Below are positions 23,495-35,400 of a stretch of DNA of 57,148 bases, one piece after another (position 1 is the first letter of the stretch; every line of letters begins with the position of its first letter). A program made the translations under genes and the position numbers. The DNA lies in the NCBI GenBank assembly GCA_035495615.1, contig DATJFP010000078.1, positions 1 through 57,148 on the forward strand, written 5' to 3'. Under the pieces are notes generated by a model. That model searched no databases. It worked only from the letters and a program-made list of their open reading frames with translations, and was not told the origin of the DNA. The DNA is from Verrucomicrobiia bacterium (GTDB taxonomy: Bacteria; Omnitrophota; Omnitrophia; Omnitrophales; Aquincolibacteriaceae).

Positions 23495-26400
23495 CCATAC
23501 TCGAAATAAGTTCGGAGGCTTCGTGACGGTACATGAGTTCGAGGGCGACGGTCGTGATTTCCAGCCGGCCGTTGTTGAACGTGACGATTTCCGGCAGCCA
23601 CGCGGGGATGCGCCGCAGGAGTTCCGCCGTGATTTGCCGGATGTCTTCATGCGCCAGAGCGGAGGTAAGGAGCAGCGCCACGGGAACCGTGTGCTCGGCG
23701 TCCGCGGACGAATGAACGATTCTGGAACCGTATTTTTGTGAATCCGCAAGCGCGGAAAAGCTGTAGATAAGCGCGCGGCCGTTTTCCTTCAAGTAATCAT
23801 CGAGACGGATCTGCGTCAAGGCATTGTCATGCAGCTCGAAAAAGTGCGCCACTTCGGACTGTTCCACTTTCTGGACAAACTCTTTGGGAAGGCCGCGTTT
23901 TTCTTCCGGCGTGAGGAGAATTTGAATGTCGGCCTTCACACGCAAAGGCTCTTTCTTTTTCAGGCGCTCGACCATGTCAATGTATCCGGAAAGCCATTCC
24001 ACAGCCTTGACCGAACCCTGGGGCTGGAAGCCGAAGCTGAAATCAAGATTGCCCTGCGGGGCCTGGAGATACCGGTCAAAATTGGCTTCTTCCAAACGCA
24101 GCATTTCCCGCACAAACCCCGGGAATTCCTGCTCGTGATCAGGATGCCGCGCCCGTAATCTTTCGCGCGCCTCCGAAAGCAGGCGCGCCGCCCGGTCAGT
24201 CTTGTGATCGGCCGCGAACAAGGCAAGATACCGCGGCGTTTCACGGGCTTCCACTTCCATGGCGTAGGCCACGCGCGGAAACGAAACGCCTTCGACGGCT
24301 TCGAGAAAACGTTCGAGCGTGGAACCGAATCTCATCTCGCTGCGGAGGTTTTCGTCCGCGAGCCCTTCCAGAACCGGCGCCGCAACGGCGCGCAGTTCCG
24401 ACTGTGTGACATCTTCCGCCTTCAAAGTTTTGAGATCGGTACGGATCGTCGATTCTCCGAGACCCGCCGCATTCTGCGAACCTTCGGGTAAGAGGGCGGC
24501 CAAACGTTCGCGGGCTTCACGCGCGAGAATGTCCGGCTTGTCTTTACGGATCTGTCTGAGTGCGTCGCGCCGCGAGGCGGCCGTGACGGCATTGCCTTCG
24601 ATCACAAGCTTGATCGTTGCCGCTTCCGCCGCAGGCGGAGGAGGCGTTTCCGGTTCGGGGGTCGTAACGGGCAGCTGGGCCTGCGCGGCCACGAGCTGCG
24701 GTAAAGGCTCGGCCGTAAGGCCGTTGAAAAATTCTCTTTTGGCATCCAGCCCGGCAACGAGCGCCGGAACGGGTCCGGGGCGCCGCTGGCGCAGCTGCAT
24801 GACGATCGGATTCCATTCCGCGTGCTGGGCCTTGATCCACTGCGCGACTTCCCGGCTGCGGGCCGGTTCGCCGTGGCCGATCAGGACCTGGCGAAGATTC
24901 GGCATCGTGCCGAGGACATGCTCCATCATGTCCGGACCCGAGATGTGGCCCGAAAGCTTAAACTCTTCGATGCGCGCGAGCAGCGGCAGCGGGCCGAGCT
25001 TCAGGGTTTCGCGAAGCGGCTCGAGAAGCTCGCCCACGTCCTGCTGGTCGATGCGTTCCCACCGCAGCAGGGCTTTGACGCGCTGGTCCGCGAGGGCGCC
25101 GACTTCTTCATGGAAATCAAAATGCGTCGCACCTTCCCGCTTGGCGCGCACGAGCTCGCTGCCTTTTTCCAGAGGATCCATGTACCCGGTCGGGAAAATG
25201 CCCGCGTTGGGATCGTTCACAAGGCGCGTCGCGTAAAAAAGCGAGCGGCCGGAAGACATGTTTCCCGGGCTGGCGATGATGACGGTTTTCTGGCCGCCGT
25301 CGCGTTCCAGGATCTCCGCGCGCTGGCGGCCCCGCGTCACATAATCGGCGTCGTTGATGATCACCACGCGGTTTCGGAGAAGTTCGCGGTAGGGCGCATA
25401 GGCCTGCGCCTTCCACTTCAGGTACGAGTCGATGAACGCCGCGGCCTGGCCGTCCACGTAGATTTTCAGGTCCATGCCGCCGGAAACGAGGCTGGCAAAA
25501 TTTTCGAGAAGAAGGGAGAGCACGCGGTCCGAACGTCCGTTCGCGAAAACGGGCAGCAGCACGCGGCCGCGGTCTTTGTGCAGTGTTTCCGAAACGGCTT
25601 TGACGAGCAGCCTTTCCTGTTCTTCGTCCGGCACGCGGTCGGCCATGCCGTAAGTGGATTCGATTTGCGCCTGGTCGATCTGCGCGGCGATTTCCTGCGG
25701 AATCGGCGCAAAGCCCGGCGTGGTTCCTTGGCGCGAATAGGAAACGTCGCCTGAAAGGAACGTCGTGCTGTCGGGCGTGCTCACGATCAAGGAAGCGGCC
25801 CCGTGAAGATGTCCGACCGGGCCGTGGAAATAGACTTTCATCTTCGGCGTCACTGAATACCATTTGCCGGTCTCGAGAATAATCACCGATTTCAGGAACT
25901 CCTCGGCCTCTTCGCGCGTGAAGCGGGTATTGATCTCTTCGTTGCCGGCGCCCTTTTCCTGCGCGATGCTGTCGGCCAGAAAACTCAGGACCGACGGAAG
26001 CAGTTCGTAGGTTCCCTGCGTCACATAAATGGGCACTTTTTTCTTCAGCACGTCCCGCCAGAAAGGCACGACGTGGCCGACGTGGTCAAGGTGGGCGTGC
26101 GTGAGAAAAACGCCTCTGAGTTTTCCCGGGAAATGGTCGAGCTGCCGCGGGGTCCGGGGCGGGGTCAGGCGGCCGTCGAGCTTGACGCCCATGTCGACCA
26201 GCAGAAGATCTTTTTCTTCCTGGCCGCTTCCCTGGTATTCGACGAGCGTCGAACTTGCGCCGATCCCCTGCACGCCGCCGTAAGGCGTCAGGTATGTGGC
26301 TCTTACCTTGGCCTCGGGTGCGGAGACCTGCTGTTTTCTTCTTTCTTCTTCCGAGGCACGCTGCGCGGCTTCGGCCGCGACCGCGGCCTCCCGCTTCTTC

Positions 26401-29400
26401 CTGAAAAATTCGCGTGCGAAATAACCCTGCGTGGGATGAACCGGCTGGTCGAGCGTCTTGATGAGCCCGTTCCTTCTCGCTTCTTCGGTGTCCAGCCATT
26501 GCGCGCCGTTTTCATCGATGACGCCGGGGTGCTCCGCCAGCACGGTTTCGATGTGTCCTTTCACGCTGTGGGCGTGTTCGAGGGTCGTGCCCAGGAAGAT
26601 TTCTTCCGTCCAGGCCCCCGCCCCCGCTTCCGGCGCATGGACCGCGGGCAGGATAACGGAACTGACAAAGTCTTCGAACTGGTTGGCGAAGCGCGCGCGG
26701 TCCGCCGCTTCTTCCGGCGCGTTCACGAGCCATTCCATGTCCATGTCGAAGTAGTCGTTGTGGACGACGAGGTACGTCTGAAGATTGTTGAGCACGCGCT
26801 TGGGCTCGCGCGCAAGGGCCTTTGTCAGGGCTTCCGAGCGGGCCACGGCCTTTTCCGGGCCTTCACGCAGGAGGTCGGTGAAGATCATGCGAAGCACGGC
26901 ATAGTTGAGTTCGTTCGTGTATTTCGTGGAATCCAGCACGTGCGGCAGGATCTGTTTCAGATTCCCAAGGACCGTGATTTTGCGATCCAGGCTCTCCAGC
27001 ACGTTATCCGGCCCCATGGCTTCGAGGAACTGGCCGAAATAAGTTTGCACCTTCGCCATATCGAGTTCCGTCTTGGCCTTGACCGCGTCTTCGAAAATCC
27101 CGCTCAGGGCGGCCCCGAGTTTTTCGCGGCGGCTGGCAAATTCAAACTGTTCCTGCAGGAGCTGCTCGCCGGTTTCCAGATCGAAAAGCACGACGACGGG
27201 CATGTCTTTCTGCACGGCCGCGGCGCCTTCCCTGGAGAAAACAAAATTCCGTTTATACCGGATAAAAAGATACGGGTGCTCGGCCTCTACGGTCGTGGTC
27301 GTCAGCTGATAGTAGTCTTTTTCCTTGTCGGCGATGGTGGCGTCATGATGGTAAGCATAGTGGCTGGCCGTCGCAAGCCCCATGCCGTCATTGAGGACGC
27401 GTCCGGTTTCCGTCCTCAGAAGCGCCGGGACTTCGTAAAACGTCGAGCCGTCACGCGACTTGAAATAAAAGGAGGCATCCGAGCTGTTGCCGTGATATTC
27501 GAGGACATTGCGCAGCACGAAACGAAACGCGGTTTCAGAACCCAGCTTGCCGAGCTTGGCGGTGTTCCTGACCCGGTATTGATCCAGCTTACGCGCCACT
27601 TTGATGCGCTGCGTCAGGGCCTGGCTGTCTTCGTAAGTCTTGCCGTAACGTTCGAGGTTCGCCGCCGGCCATCCGGTCATCTGTTCCGGTGTATAGCGTT
27701 CCGGCATGGCGGGAACTTCGATGTCGGCGTTGAACGTATCCTGTTTCCAGATTTCTTCGAGTTTTCTTTTGTGTTCTTCGATCTGGCGCAGCGGGTCCCG
27801 GCTTTCCATGACTTCTTCGAGTTTCGTGAGCGCGGCGGCCGGATTATGAAGCAGCGATCGCGACACGGAAACGGTCCCCTGCGTGAGGTCGATCTGCACG
27901 CCGGCATCTTCATCTTCCAGGAGTTCGATCTTGGTGTAGCCGCGGCCGGAGCTCATGCGGGCTTTCAATTGGGCTGCGAGGGCATTCAGCCCCAGGTACT
28001 CGACCGCGTCCCGCGGATTCAAATGCGCCACGGCGGGCGCGAGTTCTGTCAGCACTTGCGCATCTGTCGTTCCCGGAACAGCCTTGGGTTCGGGAGCCAC
28101 CACGACACGGCCCAGATAAGTCAGGGCTTCGGAGCCGACTCCGGGCTGACGCGCATAAAACGTGATCGAATCGCCGCTCTTCTGCACGATGAGGGACTTG
28201 TCCTGCCGGCCGCGGATATGCACGGCCAGTTCGCGGGCCGCGAGCGGAAAACGCAGCAGGTCGCTGCCTGTCAGCGGCACGTTGTAAAAACCATCCTCTT
28301 CGATTTTACCCGTAACCTTTTTCGTCTGTTCGTCGACGGCGACTTGCTTGACGGCGGACGCTTCCGGCTGAGGCACGATTTCCCACGCGATGCTTCCCTG
28401 CGTGCCTTTCATGCCGAAGGGACGCGCAGCGTCTTTGACCGGAATCTGAACCACGGTTTCGGCCGGCGCCACCGCTTCCGGCACTTCAGGCGACTGGTCG
28501 GCGGGAGGCTGCGTGTACGGCTCAAACGTCAGCTTGTCCTCGCGAATCGTGAGTTTGACGAGCGTTCCCGGCGCGAGGTGCGAAGCTTTGAAAACCAGGT
28601 TCGTGCCGGGAAGCCGGACACCGTTCACTCCGTAAGTGCCGACCCAAACCGCTTCTTTGTCTGTGAAAGGCTTTGCCGTATCATCCGGGTCTTTGATTCC
28701 GTACCAAGGATGCTTGGCGAGGTTCATGAAATTGTCCGCGGGAAAAGGTTCGGGGCTGTATTTTCCGAAAGCGCGGGTCCGCATGAGCGCCCTATTGCTG
28801 TCCGGATCGGGATGGCGGCCTTCATGCATGAGCCCGACGCGCACCGGAGGTTCGAACTGTACGGATCCGGGAAAGGCGGCCCTGAAAAGCTCCTGCCATT
28901 CGTTGAAACTTTCGGGGGCGCCCTCAGGCGCCAGGAACTTTTTGAACGCCTCGAGATCCGGCACGCTGATGCCGTCCGGATGGATGTGAATGAAGTTCAT
29001 CAGCTCGTCCAAAAGGAACGGGAATCCCATGTCGCGGCGGGTACGCGGCATGCCGGACCAATAGAGGGCGAGAATCGAATCGATCAGCACGCGGGCGGAC
29101 TGCGGCGTCAGACGGTCGGAGTCTTTCTCGGTTTGCAATTCCTGCGCAAGCCGCGCGAAAAGGCTGTCGCCCCGGGTGAAGAGCGAATAATACCAGAAGA
29201 GCAGCGCTTCGGTCGGATTGTCCGAGTAAACGAGGTCCATGTAATCTTTGATTTTCGGATAATGCGAACGCACGTGGTGCCAGAACGAGGCCTCAGCATC
29301 CTCCTGAATCATCATCACGTCGCGGACCCAGCTTTCCATGTCCACGCCTCCGGGCGCGTAATAAGACGGCCGGCTGTTCTGCGGCGTCATGCGCTTGCGC

Positions 29401-32400
29401 ATGCCGAGCAGCAGCTCGAAAACGTGCTGGATGTCTTCATTCTGCGTCGTGGTCGCGTGGTCATGCACGCCATGGAGCCATCCCAGGATTTCACTCCAGA
29501 GGTGCTGGGGATAGCGCTGCTCCGTGATCGTGTTCGCGGCTTCATCGATGTCGTAATAAGTCGTGCGGTAGACGCCCACCATGGCGCCGGTGCGCACATG
29601 CGACGCGGTGGCAAGACGCACGCCTTCGGCGATTTCCCGGACGTCGGGATTCTGCGCGAGCACGGCGTAAGCGTAGCTTTTGAGAAGATTGTTGTGATGC
29701 ATCACGAGCCCGGGCAGAGGTTCGTAGCCTGAAAATCCCACGATGAAACTGTTCGCTTCCGCGTTGGTAATGCGGCCCAGGCCATCGACGTACATCTTGT
29801 CGTCTTCATGCCCATAAGTTCTCTGCCGGCCGTGATACCAGTCGGGCGGCGCCAGGAGTCCGGCGCTCAAAGTCTCCTGATACGTCTTGAGGGTCCTGTC
29901 GAAAGCTTCGCGGGAGAGCGGCCCGAACTGCTGCGCCGCAAGAACCGACGGTTCAGGCATGTTGAATTTCAAATTGCCCCTGCGGATGGCCCCGGCAAGA
30001 AAATCTTCCGCTTTGAAAGGCGTCGCGGCTCCGCCGATGAAGCGGCCGAGGCGGCTGAGCTGCTCGGTGTCGCGAGTGAATTGGGTGTTTGCCTGCATGG
30101 TGCCGAGCAGGGATTGGCGGACTCCCGAAAAATAAAGGAAGTACTGGTCGCGGTATTCGGAAAAGGCGATGAGCGGCAAAATCACGTTGAAGAAAGCCGA
30201 GAGGACGGCCTCGGCTTCGCGCTTGTCGCGTTCATTGGCCGCGAGGATTCCGCTCGGAACGCTGAGGCCGGCGGTCACCGGCTTGCTGAACGCTTTGACT
30301 TTTCTCCAAGCCTCGGTCGCATCCGTGTTCCTCTGCCAGAGTTTTTTGGCAAGGTATCCGGCCTGGGAAATGACGGGATGCGGTTCGTTCTTGATGTCCA
30401 GCTGCAGCCAGTCCGCGAAAAGCGTGTCCGTGGCGATATATGTGTTTCCGGAAATAAATCCCTTGAAGCGCTGGGCCGCGGGATAAAGAAATTTCGCCGT
30501 GGAAAGGTCGCTGAATTCGCGGTAGGTCCTTTGGAAACCGACTTCGGAATCCGTTCCGAAAACCGCTTTCGCGAGCTGGTCGGCGAGTTCCGGGGCCTGC
30601 CATTCCTGCTGGGACCCGCGCACTCTCTGGGCATAACTGCGCACGCCCGCGGCGAATAAAATCTGCGCGGCGAAATCCTCGTCGTCAAAAACACCGAGGC
30701 CGAGATCGATCCTGTGCGCGGCGGGTGTTCCATAATAATAAGAACCGTCCAGCCAACGCTGCTCTTCGAAAGCGTAAAAGGATGAAACCCCCTGCTTGGG
30801 CGCGAGAGATTCGAGATGTTTCAAGACCGCCGCGGCGCGGTCTTTTTCCTGGCTGGGCCCCATGCCTTCGATTTTGCCCCGCAGCCGCGCGAAATGCGGC
30901 TCGAGAAAATCGCGGGTGAGCTGCTGCATGTCTTTGACAGCCCGGACTCTTTCAGCGGCCTTGCCCTCGCCCCAGAATTCGGCGCTCCCGCGGGAGACCG
31001 TGCGCAGCTCCGGCCTTTCGACCGTCAGGATGCGGTAGGGCTGGTCGGGGTCGAGAGAAATCCCCGTGATCGTCCGGTCGGTCTCGTTGATATCGAAGCG
31101 GTGATGCGTTGAAGCGTCCCGGACCTTGTAATCGGCGACGGCGCCGGGAAGCGCCTCTTCGCCCGGCAGCTTGACGTAACCAAGCTTTTGCCCTTGCTGG
31201 GGCCAGAGGTCCGCGACAAAAATTTTCCATTCGCCGGTCGGTTCCTCCCATCCGAGCGTGACAAAACGTCCGGGATCCTGATTCGCAAGAATCCTGTAGA
31301 TCGGCCGCGGCAAGCCCGGGTCTCGCGGTTTGACCATGTCCAGCAGTTCCTGAATGCGGTAGGCAACGGAAGCATCCTGCACGGCGTCGATCAGGCGGTC
31401 GAAGTTCAAAAGGGTTTCCGCTTCTTCCTGGCTGGCGAAAGGATGGTCGTGCATGCGGTCCGGGTGCTGGTCTCCGCCGGGAATCGGAAAAAGCTGTCCG
31501 GAAAATTCGAGCCAGTCGCGCAGGTCGATCATGACGTCTACGCCGAGGTGCGCCATGACGAGAAGAAGGGCCGTGGCCGCCTTGCGCGAGATTCCGCCCG
31601 AAGACTTGATGAAAGGAAACTGGTCGAAATTCGAAAAATAAATCGTCGTCCTGTCGCCGTGATGCAGGGCGTGCTCGAGGGCCCCAAGAAGCTCATACAC
31701 GGGACGCCCCCTGCCCGCTTTCACGAGGTTCTCGAAAACGTCGGGATAATAAGCGCCTTCTGCGCCGACCTCGTGCAGCTTGCGCCTTAGATCCGGATTG
31801 TAAGACTCGGTGTTGAATCTCAACTTTTTCCCCTCAGGCCGCGGATCATAGTCTTTGGCCGCCTCAAAAATCCCCGTCCAGGGCTCGTCGATTTCATGCA
31901 GGTTCTTCTCGATTTCCTCGGCAATGCCGGGCTTGCGGCGGGGGCTTTTCCACATGCTCCAGCCGTATTCGTCGGAAAAATAAGTCCTGTTTCTCTTGTC
32001 CCAGCCTTCGCGCTTGTCGCCGAGGAAGTATTCCCGGAGATACGTTTCCGCCATGTCGATGCGCACTTCGTCGACTCCGAGATCGATGAGTTTTTTCATG
32101 CTGCGAATGTAATATTCCCGGACGTCATTGACGAACGGGTTGAGCATGATCTGGTCGACGTTCGGCGCGTAGAGCCCCTGGAGATGCCGCACGAGAATGA
32201 CGCGCTCTCCGCTTCCGGAACCAATGCGCACCGCGACATGCCCTTCGTTGCGCCGGGCCAGCTCCTTCAGGAATTCGAGCTTGCGGCCTTCGTCGAATCC
32301 GACGAACTGCCTGTTTTCGTCGTCGCTGATTTCTTTATAAAACGTCCAATGGTAATTCTCTTCGGTGATCTTGTCCGGCGCGAGCCACGGAATAAAATCC

Positions 32401-35400
32401 AGCGTCACGCTCATGCCGAGCGCATGCGCCTCGTTGATCAGTTCCCGCAGCAGCTGCTGCGTCTTTTCCGATGAGCCCGCCTGATCACGGGTCGCGGAAA
32501 GCTGCGCATTGAATTCTTCCATGCTTCCGGAAAAAGGATTGAGGTCGTCTTCGTGTTGGATCGCCGCGCCCGTCGCGGGATCTTTATAGCTGGCAAGCTT
32601 CGTGGGATAATCCCGGACCGTGCCGACGACGCGGCCGTCGCGGCCGGTGGTGTACTGGAGGCTTTTATCCTTGCGGCCGCGGTGCACCTGGCCGTTGAAC
32701 GGCGTCATCTCATAAAGCCCGCCGTAGAAATAAACCTTGCCGGCGCCGCGCGCGCGCAGCGTGCGGAGAAGCTGCTTGCCCCGGTTCAGGCTGTCTTCGT
32801 ACCGGATTTTGCCGTCCTTTACGACCGCTCCGATTTCTTTCAGGTTGACGGAGACTTTCAAATGAGAGAGTTTCGGCGCGGCCACGGCTTCTTGACGATG
32901 CAGAACCACGCGGTCCTGGCCGTTGCGGCTTTTGCGCAGATCGATCAGCTGGAAACCCAGCGGGTACTCCGGCGTCTTGCCTTTCCATTCGCGGCTCCAG
33001 ATCGGAATGCCGATTTCCCAGCCCGCCTGCAGCAACTGGCTCCCCTGCACGACGCCGTAGTAACGCTTGCGGATGAGGTCGTAAGGCTCGTATTCCGTGT
33101 TCCGGTCAAGGCCCAGACCTTCGCTTCCCTCGCCAAGAGCCGTCACGAAAGTCCAGACTTTCGGGGCGGTGTCCCGCGTGCTGACGTGGTCGGATGTAAG
33201 CTGCACGGGAAGAACGAGCCGCTGGTCGCCGAATGTCCGGGACAGGACGAGCGTCGTCTGCTGGTTGCTCGGCTTGGGAAAATCGATTTTGCCGTGTTCG
33301 AAAACGTCGCTGTTATGGCGGACCGTGCGGGCCAGAAGGCGGTAGGTATGGATGTCCCAATTGTGCATGAGCCTCAAGAGCGAAGGCGCCAGGAAAGAAA
33401 CAAGCGCCATGACCGAGGGCAGCGTTTCCTGCGAGAAGAGCCTTGCCGCCGTCTTTTTATCCAGGGACGCGATGGGCATCAGCAGCTCTTTCAAATCTTC
33501 TCCCGACTCCTGCGCGGCCTTGATTCTTTCGATGAAAATCTCGAGCGGCACGACGCCCTCCATGGGCTTTTTGTGAATGGCGGAGGAGAGATACGAGATC
33601 ATCTCGGCTTCGATCTTGTCGAACGTGAGCACCTGGATGCTGGCCGGCGCCGGGACACCCAGCAAAACAGGAGATTTAGAAGCAGAGCCGTCGTAAAACC
33701 GGTACCGCCGGTCCTTGTTGGGTTCGTAGGCCTGGAAAAGATACCGGCCGCTCGGCTCGTCGAGGTCTTCCCAGAACTTTTTGAGCTTCGAGTCATAAAT
33801 AAGATTGCCCCAGGCTTTCTGCGCTCCGGTTTCTCCCGGGAAAGACACGGGAACCCGGCGCAGGTTGATGGCCACGACCATTTGCTTTCCGTCGGCGTCG
33901 TACCGGTAGGCATGCATGCCGGCTTCGTCCACCGTCAGCGGCGAGGCCTTGGCATTGCTGTCGAGGAAGCGGATTAAGTGCTTGCGCAGCGCCTTTTGTT
34001 CGAAAACTTTTTCGTAGCGCGCCACCTCATCGGGCTGGTCGGACGTCAGCTTTAGATAATGCTCGAAAAATTGGCCGGTAGCCTGGAGCATGAAACGGTC
34101 TACAAGATCAAGGGCTCGCAGGTTCATCCGGAGGACCTTATCGCGGTCATCGCTTCCCGCGGCTTCGGCGGCGAGTTCATCGATTCTGTCGCGCAAGGGC
34201 TGCGCGGCGTCGGAAAGCGGGGCTAAGAGAGCCTTGATGTACGGGAAAATGCTGCCGCCATTGTGACGTTCTTCCCAGGCGTGGTGCCGGAGCGAGGCGA
34301 CCGCGTTCTGTCCCCGCAGCAAACCGTCGCCCTGCGACCGGAGACGGCGGAAGCCTTCCATGAGCCCCGGCAGGCCGGGCCTGCCGCGCTGGACGATGTG
34401 GCCGCCCAGGATGCGCCAGTCGAACACGGGATTTTGCGGGTTATAAAGCTTTTCGACGTCTTCCAGATTGTAAGAAATGCCGTCCAGGATTTTCTGCTTG
34501 CGCTGGCGCACTTCCAGCATCCGCTCCCAAAGCTGGCGATGCGCGCGCGACTGGCCGACCTGCATGTCGACTTTATAAGAAGCGGCGAGGACGTTATACT
34601 GCCGCTGACGGCGGACCGCCGGGTCCTTGTAATCGGTTTTCAGGTCGACGAGCGCAAGCGCCAGACTTTCCGCGGACGGGCGCCGATGGCCTTCCGGCTT
34701 CAGGTTGCTTTCTTCGCGGCCGGGGCCGGTGCCGTAAGGCAGGAACCACACCACGCGGCCGTTGGTGACTTCCCATTCTTTTCTCGCGATGCGCGCCTGC
34801 AGTTCGTCGTGGGTGACGATCGGCTTGCCGTCTTTGTCGAGGACTTCGATTTCCTTGCCGGTTTCCTTGTCGACGATGGACCAGATTTCGAGGTTGGCGC
34901 CGCCCACCACGCCAATGATTTCGCCAAGGTTCGTGGCGCCTTTCATCATGCTGGTGGCGGAGGCTTCCAGGAATTCGTCCGCGATCATCACCACGCCGGA
35001 CATGGCCTGAAACAGAATGGGCGCTTCGCGGATGTTGTAGTTTTCGATGGTCGTAACGCGGTCTTCCAGGCCCATTTCGCGGATCAGGCTCTTGATGGTC
35101 TCAAAGGTTTTCAGATCGTCCGGGCCGAACACGCGGCCCCCGATCACGATGCGCGGCGCGTTTTCCTTAAAATATTGCAGCGCGCTCTGGTCCTGCTTCA
35201 GGCGCGAGAAGAAATAAAACCACTGGTGCTGGTCTTTCGACCACGGGTTCTGCAGGAACTCGAAGACGTCTTTCCATTTGTCCGGACCTTTGTAAGGCAC
35301 CTGCCGGCGCACGTTCGAGACGATCGGGTCCTGCATGAGCGTTTCGCGGAGGCGTTCGAATTTCTTGTCGAGCTCCTGCCACTGGGCTTCGGCCGCGCGC

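Noticed and set aside
26073-29732. A 1,219-codon open frame on the plus strand opposite the giant gene
   Set aside because: It lies wholly antisense to the giant gene, its product is Arg/His/Gly-rich with no domain, and long antisense frames are common where the coding strand has high GC at third positions. The same holds for 34263-36857, 32553-33977, 24319-25754 and 37824-38699.
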